Source of the DNA: Desmodus rotundus
Taxonomy: Eukaryota > Chordata > Mammalia > Chiroptera > Phyllostomidae
Direction: 5' to 3'
DNA length: 64,000 bases
NCBI RefSeq assembly: GCF_022682495.2
Contig: NC_071398.1
Location: forward strand, 10,298,934-10,362,933
The notes under the pieces are model-generated. The model did no database searches. It was not told the DNA's origin and was given only the letters and a program-made list of their open reading frames with translations. Below, piece by piece: positions 35,386 to 46,806 of this stretch (the first letter of the stretch is position 1; the number at the start of each line of letters is the position of its first letter). A program made the position numbers and the translations under genes.

Positions 35386-36615
35386 GGAATTTTGTGGAGC
35401 TGTGGGAGTACTCTATTTTCTTGGGATGAAAATTATTTGGTAAAGAGGATAAAGAGAACAGAGTAGAGAGGACACAGGAGTGGGAATGTTCTAGAGATTT
35501 CGCCTGGGCCACACTCACTCATTGTGTGTGTGCACCGTGCCCTGGAATCCATCTCTGTAAAGCTGGGTGTAGTAAAGGCCATCAGTGCCCCTCCCCTTAT
35601 TCCGTGGGGTGACGGCCTCTTCCTGTCATTACGTGCTGTTCTCTGCTTGGGGTCTTTCTCTGGTAAAATCCTGAGGAGCACATTCCAATCAATGACAAAC
35701 GAGAATTGGTTCATAACTATCGTTCTTCTTATCTGTAGGTTTCACCTAACACACCAAAGATCTTAGCAGGAAAGACCTGCTCACTTGCAGTAGAAATCTG
35801 TTTATTTCAAACCCTGATTTGGTTTTTCTACCCTTCCCTGTCTCATGTTTCTGCTCCCATGCCAGAACTTTCTGGAATCAACTCTTGGATAAATCATTTC
35901 AGTGGGATTCCTTTTCTTAGGCTCTGCTTCAGGGGAAATAAACCAGTTGGCTTTTGCATATCTAACATTTTCTCTAATCCAAGAGTCCTCAGCTTTGGCC
36001 TCCAACAGGTAAAAAGCTTGGAATTCGTCAGTCTCGACCTTATAACACAAGCTAAAATACCTGAATTTCACCTACATTGGGGGGGAGTGCCTTTAGAGGT
36101 TAGAAGTCACAGGGCAAACGGTCACCCCAATATCAAGAGAGGTGGTGACGTTGAGTGAGTCTGTTTACTTGGAACAGAAATTTCTGAAGTCGTAAGTGAT
36201 GAGAACACTAGAGCACTGACCGTGAAGAGTTTCTGGAGGCTGCGTGTAATCCAGCAGGGAAGGGAAGAAGTTATGGGTGCTGCAACTTTGGACGGGTGCC
36301 CACACCTTCGTACGTTTTACCTCCCAGGACCCCAGCAGGTTCTCACAGTGAAGAACGAAGAGAAGTCCCTCATGGAAAGATGGGAAGAAAATCCTTGTTA
36401 AATATGCGCACGTGTTTTCAATAAGCAGGTCTATGCTCTGAGAAAAGACTTCATCTTACTAGAGCCTTATTCTACATGGGAGAAGGCATTTCTCCAACCC
36501 CCGTCCATTCTAACTGCCCTGCCTCACTCAAGGGTAGGGGAAGCTACAAAACACTTGTAATGTCTATATCCCAGGGACACAGGCTCCCTACTAGACTGGG
36601 ATTTAGACATCAAGT
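35386..36615. other. Unassigned non-coding DNA
   Basis: No gene or repeat recognised; frames of 80-100 codons on both strands here have no recognisable domains. Confidence 0.45.
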
Positions 36616-36619
36616 TATA

Positions 36620-37720
36620 TAATGTCTTCTTCTAGAAATGACATAGGTGAAAATCTAGGTGAGTTAACTTAGGTGCGACACCAAAAACATGACGTAAGAA
36701 GAAAAATTACGAAGTTGGATTTCATCAAAATTAAAGAAGTATTCCTCTGTAAAAACATAATGAAAGATAATGAAAAAACAAGCTCAGACAGGGAGAAAAG
36801 ACAGACAAAACACATATCGGATAAAGGGTTTTTATCTAAAGCATCCATGGAACTGCTAAAGCTCAAGAATAAGAAAACAAACAACCCAACTAAAACATAG
36901 ACAATAGATCTGAACAAGCACCTCACAAAGTAACATATATAGATGGCTAGTAAACAAGAAAATACGCTCAGCGTAATTTGTCTTTAGGAAATGCACATTC
37001 AGAGGAAAATGTGATGTCACCACCCCCTGTTAGCATTGCTAAAATCCAATAAATTTACACTATCAAATTTTGGTAAGATGGAGAAACAGGCAAGTGAGAA
37101 CGTACAATGGAACAGACCCTTGCAAACACAGTTTGGCAGCTTCTCCCAAAGCTAAACACAGCCTTAGCATAGGAGCCAGCAATTGCCCTCCGATCTGCAT
37201 AACTGATTGGAAAGCTTACACGCACACGAAAACTTGCATGCAAAGTTTTATAGCACTTTTGTGAATAATCCCAAAGATCTGAAAGAAACCAATGTGTCCT
37301 TTAAAAACTAAGTGGATAAACAAATGTTAGTACTTTCATACAAATAGAATATTATTCAGTGATAAAAAAGAAATGAGTAAAAATGCCATGCAAAGCCACG
37401 GATAGATTTAAAGGCACATTGCTAAGGAAAAGAAGCCAGGCTGAAAAGGCTACATAATATACCATTACAATTATATGATGCTCTGGGAAAGGCCAAACTG
37501 CAGTTACAATGAAAAGATAGTGCTTATCAGGACTTCAAGTGGAGGGAGCAGAGGACAGAACAGATGAAGCCCAGAGAACTTCTAGGGCAGTGAAACTATT
37601 CTCCATGATACTGTCATGGAGGATCCATGACTCTATGCATTTGTGAAAGCCCAAACAGCTTTATACCCCAAGGAATGGGAAAATTAAAAATTAGTAATAA
37701 TAGCAAGCAAATTAATATAG
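36620..37720 (+). mobile_element. Old L1 3' region (L1MB-like), plus strand
   Basis: Recognisable L1 text in order: gttggatttcatcaaaatta, ataaagggtttttatctaaa, caatagatctgaacaagcac, aaacacagtttggcagcttc, gaatattattcagtgataaa and ggaaaagaagccaggctgaa. These are the end of ORF2 and 3' UTR of an old L1M-type element, with many frameshifts. Confidence 0.8.
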
Positions 37721-37942
37721 GCTAGTTCAAATACGATTTAGGAAGTGGAAGGAATTTGGGATGGAATGCAGTATATGCCAAAACAACAGAACTGCATTAA
37801 AATATGTGAAACCACCTTAGTGAAGGATGGTGGAAACGTCCCTCATTTGGAAATGAGTAATTTCAGAAATGAGTGGAATCTCTAAAGCTAGAGGTAAAGA
37901 AAATGTACATAAGCACTATACTTTAGTTGATAAAGGCACTTT
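37721..37942. other. Unassigned spacer between L1 and mariner remnants
   Basis: No feature recognised in this stretch; it could be part of the old L1 3' UTR. Confidence 0.4.
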
Positions 37943-38520
37943 TATCATGGATTGCAAAACCCAGAGTTTATTTATTAAAAAATTGTGTATTTATCCTTAC
38001 ATATTTAAACTTCAGTGACCTCCAAAGTACACTCCATTTGATGCAATACACCCGTCTAGACTTCTTTCCACTGATCAAAACAGTTTTTGAACTCATCAAT
38101 GTTGATGCCTTTTAATGATTCTGCCATTTTTTGTTTCACCTCTTTCACATTGGCAAAACGTTTCCCTCTGAGGACTTTTTTCTTCCAGGAAAACAAACAA
38201 AAATAGTCATTTGGGGCAAGATTGGGTAAATAGGGAGGGTGGGACACGGGGTCATGCTATTTTTGGTCAAAAACTGCTGAACACTTAGTGCAGTGTGGGC
38301 AGGTGAGCTTGTAAATCACCCATCATGAAATGAGCAAACGCATTGAAAGAGTCTTCAAAAAAATTCACTGAAGCCAAACACAGCCTCTCACAATAATGCC
38401 AGCTGGCACACTGATACAGATGGTTTCCCAGAACACTCACCTAGAAGGGGAAGCCTATACTACAAGGGACCCTTCCTCCAAAAGATAATTCCAATTTTGG
38501 GGGGTTCCCCCTTGTGTAGT
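37943..38520 (-). mobile_element. Tc1/mariner transposon relic, minus strand
   Basis: Read on the minus strand from 38520, the sequence starts near acacaagggggaacccccca and ends at about 37943 after a gggttttgcaatccatgata tail. The C-terminal third of a mariner transposase is readable. The element is internally deleted: about 580 bp compared with roughly 1.3 kb for a complete mariner. Terminal inverted repeats are decayed, so the ends are approximate. Confidence 0.75.
38056..38247 (-). pseudogene. Mariner transposase C-terminal fragment
   Basis: A 63-codon frame carries HPPYLPNLAPNDYFCLF, the mariner box that normally reads YSPDLAPxDY and contains the last catalytic aspartate of the D,D34D triad. 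That aspartate (in NLAPND) is kept. Downstream are RGKRFANVKEVKQKM and EFKNCFDQWKEV, also typical. The rest of the catalytic domain and the DNA-binding head are missing or shifted, so it is inactive. Confidence 0.88.
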
Positions 38521-38639
38521 GTCAGAAAATAAGGACATAGAGACACACACACACTAAGGGTGGAGGTTAAAACACATAGGCCAATTGAAAGTAATCTTAA
38601 TAACCAAAGCTGGAAAATTTGAGCAACAAAATAGTTCTA

Positions 38640-39165
38640 GATTATAAGCTAAATTATAAAATGAATGTATTCATTGAGTCTATATTGATATGAAAAAAAT
38701 GATTCAGTAATAAGTAAATGGAGAAAGGAGATAGCCTAATCATGAGAGAAACATAAGGCAAATCCCAGTTAATGAGGATTCTACAAAATAACTTGACCAT
38801 TATTCCTCAGACTGTGAAGGTCATTGAAAACAAGGCGAGTCTAAGAAAATGTTACAGCCAAAATAAGCCTAAGAAGACACAGCACCTAAATGTGACATGG
38901 CATCCTAGATGGGGTCCCGGAACAGAAAAGGGACATTAGATAAAAATTAAGGAAATATGAAGAAAACATGGACTTAAGCTGATAAGGGGTGTCAGTATTG
39001 GTTTGTAAATTGTAACAGCTCTATCTTCATACTAATGTGAGTCGTTAATAGTAAGGGGACCTGGCTATGGGATATGTGGAAGCTCTTTACACTGTCTTTA
39101 CAATTTTGTTGTAAATGTAAATTGTTCTAAAATTGAAACAGTTTATTTTAAAAATGTGTTAGTAA
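38640..39165 (+). mobile_element. Old L1 3' UTR (L1M-type), plus strand
   Basis: gaggattctacaaaataact, gcacctaaatgtgacatggc, cttcatactaatgtgagtcg, ggatatgtggaagctcttta and aattgttctaaaattgaaac follow the 3' UTR and end of an old L1M/L1ME element. Confidence 0.75.
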
Positions 39166-42100
39166 TCCTACCTTTGGCAAATGCATTCCCATATCATCTG
39201 TTTAACTCTCATAAGCCTCAAATAGTACACTCAAATTAAATCCCTCACTCCTTCCTCACTCCCTCACTCCTGCCCTCCTTGGCATGGGAGAAGTAATGTC
39301 TGTTTTTTTAATCTAGAAAAATTCTTAAATTAGTCACTGTACAATAGGTCTATCTGTTGTTATTAGAAATGTCATTTAATATGACTGGATAAAGCTCTAC
39401 GTGATGAAACTCCTAGAGATTTGACATGTTCTGGTATAATGTTTTCAGTAAAATTCTAGTTATTACCTAAGAATGTTGCATGGGTAACAGAAATTATGAA
39501 ATTCTTTATCAGTTGCATTTCATTGAATTCTCATCAGCCCTTTAACCCTTTTTCAAGGGACATCCGAGGGGATATACTCACTATTATTTAATCCGCAATC
39601 ACTCTCTACTTTGCATTCTTAGATCTAGGTGCTAGTGTGCACTGAGTGAGAACAAATTGGTCCTGGGCTTTGTTGAGAACCAATGGCATCGCCGTCCCTT
39701 TGCAACGGCTTAATTGAAGCAGGCTTCGGTGGAGGTATTTCAGGTTATTGTACAAGTGGTTTTTAATTCCTCATGACTCCCCCCTCTCTCTCTATCAGTT
39801 TAAAACATGCCATTCTCTCAAAGAAATCCATTATGGAAATTACCTGTACCTCTCTTAATCAGAAACTCTTACAAAATATTTTCACAATAAATACTGAGTG
39901 GATAGATGAACGCCCATTCCTGAACTGGTAGATGACATGAGACCAACTTACCAGTTTGCCCAGAAATTGGCTTGTTTCAGCTACGCAAGTCCGACGTCCT
40001 GGGAAAACCCTGAGTCCTAGGCAGTCATTCACCCTATGCAAGGCATCACTACTGCCTCGGGGAACAGCTTTAGAAGTCTAAACGGAAGAAATAGTGGGAC
40101 CAATGGAAGGAGAGCAAAAGTTGGCTGCTCAGTTGCTGAGAATTCTATCTCATGCGGTCTCACGTGTCTTATTCCATAATGCCGTTCAGAATGTCTAGTA
40201 TAACGAAACGTCCTAGAAAAACTACAGATACAACATAAACCGGCAGGGTTATTTTTACTACCTCTAGCATCAATAATTGAATAAATACATTTAAAATGTT
40301 ATTAGACAGGATATTTGTCAATTAGATGGATTTACTTATTCAGCCTGCTTTTGGATGATAATTAATAAAGTCAATTGAAGCGCAGCTTATATTTTAATAT
40401 AAGCTATATTTGTAAATGTATTCTAACCTTAGCAGGTTTCAGAGAATATATTCTGGTTACATAATTACATAGTTTATTTTAATCATTTGAAGCTAAATGC
40501 AGCATCATTGAGCAGTATAAGAAAAAGAAAATATCGGGCGCAACGCAATTTTTTACAATTATATCATCCTAAGAAAAATGTCTTTTAGAAGAGAATCATG
40601 GAAAATTTAACATTTACTTTTCCTGATCAAGCAACCTCATGCATATGTACTTGTTGTTCCTGAAGCCCATACACTGTTACTGAAATTACTGCTTCAATTT
40701 AGCAACTGATGAAAATTAACTCATAAAAATTTAATGCCATAAAACTGAAGTGTAGAATCCATAGCTAGGGTCTAGCTTCCCGGAAAAAAAACACATTAAG
40801 CCTGGAAAAGAAATTACATTTAGTTTTGCCCACTAATTTTGAACAGGCCACATTGCTTTTGAGCAAACAGGTAGCTCTTCTGTTCTCAGGATCACAGTGA
40901 AAATAATCCTGTTATTAAAATATCAGGGACAGGCTTAAGGTCACCAGAAAAAAGGGGGAGAAAGTTGCGGAGAGCATTGAGATAACTAAGCAGTTTCCTC
41001 TGCGGCAACGCCGTTGTGTAACCTTGTGTTGGATGCTCCGTGTGGACTCAGGCAGAACGGGCAGAGAGCTGACAGGGTTTGGGGAATAGGATCTTTTGTG
41101 ATGATGTAGACCTGGGCAGTTTAATTGTACAAAAGTGTCCTTTTTTCCTCCCGCAAATTGCAAAATGCATGAGAAGTAAAATTCTTGCTATGCATGCTGT
41201 TTTGCCACAGCATGTGAATGGGTGACTTGGTGATTCTGCAGCCCAGTTGTGAGGAGCTGGGCAAATGAATGGTTATCTCAGTGACTACCCAGTAATGTTG
41301 TGTCTCCTGTTGCATTGGAGATCGGGTCGAAATGTTAAAATTCTGGATGATAATATCACTGTTGCCATCATCATCATCACTATGAGGTTTTGAGGAAAGA
41401 GATACTGTAATAAGAGAAAAAGGAAAAAAGAAATGTCCTGGGAAGATGTCACTGGTAAGGAAGATTTGAATAATTAGAACTGCTTGACTGTGCCCCTTTC
41501 CAGTGCAAGGGACAGCTTTCATTCATTCAGTTCATACCACGGGCCCGGACCTCAGCTAAGCATGTTGTACAGTGAACTTAAGAAGAATTCAAAAGAGCGC
41601 CTAGATGAAAATATGGATATTCTCATTTCTTAAATTACAGAAGTACTTAGAAAAGTTTTTATTTCCCAAAAGTTGCACATGTAGTAAATGGTAGATATTA
41701 TATTTAAGGTAAGGTTTCCTTTTTCCATTGCAGACTCTAAACAATTATATTTAACTCCTTTATTGGGTTGAGGCAATGAAAATCAGGGATCAGGATACAA
41801 CTATTTTTTCTTTGAATAAAAAGTGGGGTTTATTGACCTCTCAAGTGTCCCCCATGTTTTTTTTTTTCCATTAGATTCTGTGGCTGCAGAATCAGATGGT
41901 TTAGGTTTAATATGAAATAGGAATTACTGTAGTGTCTTGAATGGTTTCCTTGGCCACACACGGTATGTTCCCTACCAACTCTGAACTTCCTGAGAGTGTG
42001 ACAGCCTTTCACTTAAGTTTAGATCCACAGGTCTGGCACAGTGCCGACAGCACGGCAGAAGCCCCGGACATACATTTTGGAACATCTCAAAATCAAAATA

Positions 42101-42355
42101 TGCAAAACGGGGCTGGCTTGAGAGGGCAATGCTGGGCATCTTGTTGCTTTCTCTACTCTGTGTTTCTATTTCCCTTCCTCATCGTGTCCATGCAAGCAAA
42201 TTTTATTTACATTTCAAAACCTTTCCTTATTACTCCTTCTTTGGTGAAAAATTCCCCCAAGCAATCTCAGCTCTCTGTTCTAAGGTCTTAATTTGCACAC
42301 AGTGCAGCTATTCCCTGTGCTACACTGTACTTTAGGTGTGAGAAGTATTACCCAT
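39166..42355. other. Mainly single-copy non-coding DNA
   Basis: No gene or confident repeat recognised. 39231-39280 is a CTCACTCC-type pyrimidine patch. A short palindrome lies at 40384-40405. The 133-codon minus frame at 41121-41522 and 116-codon frame at 41941-42291 have no recognised domains. Function unknown. Confidence 0.45.
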
Positions 42356-42359
42356 AACT

Positions 42360-42535
42360 TCAGAGCGGGGGCTCTGAGGTTCAATATACTTGTATTTGAA
42401 TCCAGGCTCTAGCATTTAGTAGCCTTTGGATAAATTACTTTAATACTCTAAGCCTTGGTCTCTTCATCCAACATTCTTTCTCCAAATGGTTACTCTGAGG
42501 ATGAAAACCCTCATACTCTCATACTGGTAGACACT
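42360..42535 (+). repeat. MIR SINE, plus strand
   Basis: ggctctgaggttcaatatac, tgaatccaggctctagcatt, tggataaattactttaatac and ggttactctgaggatgaaaa follow MIR order. Confidence 0.7.
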
Positions 42536-42639
42536 TAGCTGGACACATTGGGGGCAGTAGTGGCTCTAAGTTCAGTATCTTAACTCCAACCTCAATCTTA
42601 ACCAGGAGCTTCTAATTCAGGCTTCCAGTAGGACATTGT

Positions 42640-42835
42640 ATGATGATTGTAGGTATGCTCTATGGCTGTTGTGACCAATACTAGATATTTGTGACTGGTA
42701 TGCACTTTACATATGGCTCAATAAGACTAAAGAAATGAATGTTTAATTTTATTTAATTAATGTATCTTTAAATAACTACAGATGTCCAGTGGCTCCTATG
42801 GTAAAGAGCAGCGTCCTGGAGGACAGGGGAGTGTC
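42640..42835. repeat. hAT-Charlie-type MER fragment
   Basis: The block ctagatatttgtgactggta, then tttaattttatttaattaat and agtggctcctatggtaaaga resembles a common mammalian hAT-Charlie MITE with the AT-rich ATTTTATTTAATT core. Which MER family it belongs to is uncertain. Confidence 0.5.
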
Positions 42836-43162
42836 TGTATTGCTTTTCATTCCTGGAGCCCTCTGTGGGCTATGGATGCAACAAGCTGTATAATGATGAA
42901 GAACACATGTCGTTATCTATATAGTGGACTGGAGTTTCCTCTTTTCTGTCAGGAGTATCCTTGGTGACCATCCACCTTCATTAGCAAGTTTATACTTGCT
43001 CACCGTTAACACCGTTCCCCTTGGTCTGTGTTTTCTAAGTATCCTCTGTTAGGAATCCGTCCAGGTTCACCAACAAATTCCATAAGCTATACTGGGCACC
43101 ATAATAGTTTTAAAGTGTAAGGGTGGAAGACCTAACGTGGTTAGCTTCCCGAGAGGAAGGCA

Positions 43163-43365
43163 TGTGGCATAGTGGCAGAGTGTTTCCAATTAGCTGGACT
43201 TGGGTGAGAATTCAGCTCCGGCACATTTGAGCTGAAAGGTCTGGGACCAATTGCTTCATGTGTCTGAAACTCAGTTTCCTCAAACATAAAGTAGACGTGG
43301 CACCTTACCTAGAGCAAAGAGTCTTAGTGAGTATTATGAAGTCAGCTAAGTGTTCCAGCTTGCTG
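43163..43365 (+). repeat. MIR SINE, plus strand, near full length
   Basis: gtggcatagtggcagagtgt, ttgggtgagaattcagctcc, ccaattgcttcatgtgtctg, aaactcagtttcctcaaaca and gtgagtattatgaagtcagc follow the complete MIR order. Confidence 0.78.
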
Positions 43366-43369
43366 AGAA

Positions 43370-43895
43370 CAACACAGACGATAACTCACGTGTGATCTCT
43401 GCATCTCATTATTTCCAGCATAGAGTCCTCATCCGATAAATGCTTAAAATATTTCATGTTTTATCATCCTCTTCTTGAATTGGCACCTCCATTCCAGTTC
43501 TCCCTGTAGTCAAGTGTACTTCTGTCTCCCAACAGAGCACTCACTATTGGTATCTTCCTTCCCACAGCATCTGATGAGAAATTTAACGCCGTCCTTTGCT
43601 GTGTCCCTTAACTTTAGACTATTGTGTTTACTGTCTTTCCCTGTAAAGGTAAACTTTTCTTCTCTATAAATTAAGCTTTTGAATTATTTATTTATTTATT
43701 GTTGCCACTGCCAGCTCCCTTTTCCCCAATCTGTCTTTGGGCTCTTTTCTGATATATTCCCAATAGACAGACAGCAGGGAAGGAAAAGGCTCATATAATT
43801 AGAGTTTACATCTTGAGTTAGAAGGGTACTTGTAATCTATACAGCATTAGTTAAACTTTGCAATGACCTAATAGTTTCAGAATAGTTCATTTGTG
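43370..43895. other. Unassigned DNA with a TTTA run
   Basis: A (TTTA)n run lies at about 43683-43702. The flanks could be an old LINE fragment but are not assignable by eye. Confidence 0.4.
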
Positions 43896-43899
43896 AAAT

Positions 43900-44015
43900 A
43901 GTTTGCATTTCAGAAGTGGTTAAGCCGTTTCCCCAAGGGGGGAGTGGAGCTGGGATTTGAACATCACCTTGAGTCCGTGCCCTTTCCACTTGGACGCACT
44001 GCCTTTTGCCCTAAC
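43900..44015 (-). repeat. MIR SINE fragment, minus strand
   Basis: aagtggttaagccgtttccc, tggagctgggatttgaacat and gtgccctttccacttggacg match the reverse complement of the MIR tRNA-related half. Confidence 0.65.
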
Positions 44016-44369
44016 CCTCCCTGTACTGTAGCTACTGGTCAAGGTCCCGTTCAGAGGGATACAGCTGCAGCCCTCCCGAGGAAGGTGAGGGAGCACAGCC
44101 AAACAGCTCAGCGTGAAGACAGATAATAACCTGACTTAGATTTAAATAATGACACCCCCTCAGGGACAGATTCCTAGCCTGGAGAGTGATTATGCAAATG
44201 AACTCTGTATATTTCTGAAAGTAACATTTTGAATGGAAACTAAACACATTCACTGACTTCAGTGTGGATGACTGTTTTAAGCAGGCTTCATAAAAAAAGC
44301 TTTTTGCCAAGCTTGTCTTTCCTGCCTCTTTTCAAAAACACACAGCCAAGGGGAAAGGGCAAGTGAGCT

Positions 44370-44510
44370 AGCATTTAATGAATCTTCTAATGTGCCAAAT
44401 GCTGCCTTAGGCACTTGTACATACACTATTTTATTTAATCTCAGCAAACACCGTGAGCAGTAGGTTTTGCTAACCCTTTTTTTTTACATGAGGAAAAAAA
44501 GTATCAGGGC
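44370..44510 (-). repeat. MIR SINE fragment, minus strand
   Basis: taatgtgccaaatgctgcct, tatttaatctcagcaaacac and the decayed core acatgaggaaaaaaagtatc match the reverse complement of the MIR 3' half. Confidence 0.6.
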
Positions 44511-44559
44511 AATATGGAATGCCTGATCATGTACTGAACAACAGAAATTTTATGTGGCA

Positions 44560-45560
44560 ATATTTAACATTTTTTATTGTTAAGATACTATCATCATGTG
44601 TTAGTAGATGAACATCAAATGTTCATCTTACCACCAAGACCAAGTAAAAGACACAGCAAAAGAAACTTATACAACAACCTCACTTAGACACAAAAATACC
44701 AAATTCCCTTAAAGGGGATTTTTTAATAGATCAATAGATTTGGTTTGATGTACCAACTCTAGTTTGTTATGATTAATTCGTGTTTATTCCCACAACAATT
44801 CAAATATGACAATTCGATGATAATGTACTAGTGTGATTCACCATATTGACCTCCTAATAGGATAATACATTATAATCTAAATAGATTTAGAAAGAATATT
44901 TGATAAATTTCAACATGCATTTACAATATTGGGATAGAAGTGTATATCTTTAACCAGATCAATTTAAACAAGAAATTATTCTCATTGGGTTAGAAACATT
45001 TCCTTCCTTACATATAACTAATCAAGAATGCCCACTTCACTGCTTCTATTTTATGCTGGGCTGAAAGTCCTGAGCAACAAGACAAAAGACAGTAGTATGA
45101 AGATTGGAAAGGAAGAAACAAAACTTTATCACATATTACACACACACATACACACAGTTAAAGCCCATTTGGCTTCTACGACCCTAAAAATTGTCACTTT
45201 CAATAGTCTCTTTTTAATCTGATAATTTGATTAGGTGGCTACTACTTCCTCTACATAGAATTCCAAGAGTCCTAAAGTATTGGAACTAATTATGGACCTC
45301 AGAAAGATTACTGAATACATCAATATAAAATAATCTCTCATTTAGCAGCAAAAATATAATGTTGAAAAAATGTCATTTGAAATGTTAACAAAAACAATAA
45401 AATTAGGAATAAATCTATAGGAGATGGCTAGATCCTTATGTAGAAAATTAAATACTTTTAATAAAAGGCATTTAAAAACCACAAAAACAAATGGAAAAAA
45501 TACACTATACATTTACTTATAATGCCATCAGTATCTCAAAACAGATCTTTATGTGTACCT
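44560..45560 (+). mobile_element. Old L1 ORF2 internal fragment, plus strand
   Basis: Decayed L1 reverse-transcriptase-region text is visible: gattcaccatattgacctcc, gaatatttgataaatttcaa, gaatgcccacttcactgctt, gctgaaagtcctgagcaaca, gattggaaaggaagaaacaa, aaaattaggaataaatctat and acaaatggaaaaaatacact. There are many indels and no open frame beyond 64 codons. Confidence 0.7.
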
Positions 45561-46398
45561 GACATAAAGGTGATCCCAGATCATCAAAAACAGACAAGAC
45601 ACTTGAAAATAATAAAAGTGAATGTTATCTTTATGAGTTTCAAGAATTTCTGTAACCTGTATTATTAAAATGTAATGATTTAGGCACAATAGATGAGAGA
45701 CTAGATAGGATCTAGACACATAGCCAAGTACACTTGGAGCCTCACTAAATGTCAGCGGGAAATAATAAACCACCCACTGCATGCAATTGACCAAAGTGTG
45801 GACTCTAAGAAAGTGCAGAACCTAATAAAGACTTAGGAGAAGGAGGGGAAGCAAGGAGGAGGAAGGAAGAGGAGAAGAAGAGAAAGAAGGGTGAACTGGA
45901 GGAGGAGAAGACTGCGAAAGAGAGGGAGAGGGACAGGGAGGGGGAGGAGGAGGAAAAGAGGACAAGGACTGATTTGGTTTGATGTCTCAGTTATGTGAAA
46001 TGAAATGAGTAGGAGTTCTCTCCTTAAATTTTCAGGATGTGAGGTAGTCATTAGCTAGGGTAATCATTTTCTTATTCAAGGACCACCAACATGAAAACAT
46101 TGAAATAAGAATAAAATGGGACCTTAATCCCAAGGGGCAATGTGGAAATAGGTATATACAGAAATGGAGAAAATATGAAGCAGTGCGATACACACTTTTA
46201 GAAAGATACACAAACGCACTTACATGATACATATACCTATTATGTGCATAAAACTCTTGTTAGCAGATAATGAAGAATAAGACTGAAATGTTGGGTAACA
46301 AGATATTTGTAAGTAAATTAACAACAAGGTTCTAATTACAAAGGCCCTGGAATTTCAACATTGATAATCATAAGATAACAGTTAATTAAGAACATGTT
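45561..46398. other. Unassigned AT-rich DNA around a purine tract
   Basis: Could be a further decayed part of the neighbouring L1, but no block is convincing. The purine tract at 45835-45966 is listed separately. Confidence 0.4.
45835..45966. repeat. GGA/GAA purine-rich tract (about 130 bp)
   Basis: A run of GGAGGA, GGAAGG, GAGAAG and GAGGGAG units with very few pyrimidines. Polypurine stretches of this length can adopt triplex (H-DNA) structure, but there is limited mirror symmetry here. Confidence 0.9.
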
Positions 46399-46399
46399 T

Positions 46400-46530
46400 T
46401 GTCTTAAGTCTTTTGCTAAGAGCTATATATACATTATCTCATAGGACATTTGAGATAGGGGAAAAATGAGACAGGTGAAATTTTCATCACTTTATAGGTG
46501 AGGCATTAATTTCAAGATTACCCAATGTAA
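46400..46530 (-). repeat. MIR-like SINE fragment, minus strand
   Basis: gctatatatacattatctca, tcactttataggtgaggcat and caagattacccaatgtaaat resemble the reverse complement of MIR. Weak. Confidence 0.4.
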
Positions 46531-46578
46531 ATTAAATGGTAGTAGTACCTATCAGGTTAAACATTTAGACTGTTGGTA

Positions 46579-46791
46579 CCCTGGCTGGTGTAGCTCAGTG
46601 GATTGAGTGTCAGCCTGTGAACCAAAGGGTCACTGGTTAGATTCCCAGTCAGGGCACATGCCTGGGTTGTGGGCCAGGTCCCCAGTAGGGGCCACGGTGA
46701 GAGACAACCACACATTGATGTTTCTCTCCCTCTCTTTCTCCCTCCCTTCCCCTCTCTCTAAAAAATAAATAAATAAATAATCTTAAAAAAA
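46579..46791 (+). mobile_element. VES-type SINE, plus strand, well preserved
   Basis: The tRNA-like head ccctggctggtgtagctcag starts at 46579 and carries the box-A-like tagctcagtgg and the box-B-like ggttagattcc. The body has gggcacatgcctgggttgtg and acacattgatgtttctctcc. It closes with a C/T-rich stretch and an (AAAT)n/A-rich tail. Flanks catttagactgttg (46562-46575) and aatttaggctgtgctg (46791-46806) look like a diverged duplication. It is the cleanest SINE in the window and the best diagnostic sequence for species or subfamily. Confidence 0.95.
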
Positions 46792-46806
46792 ATTTAGGCT
46801 GTGCTG

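Noticed and set aside
46579..46660. tRNA gene
   Set aside because: Box A and box B are present, but the tRNA-like part is the head of a VES SINE with SINE body, A-rich tail and flanking duplications; no cloverleaf with acceptor stem was convincing.
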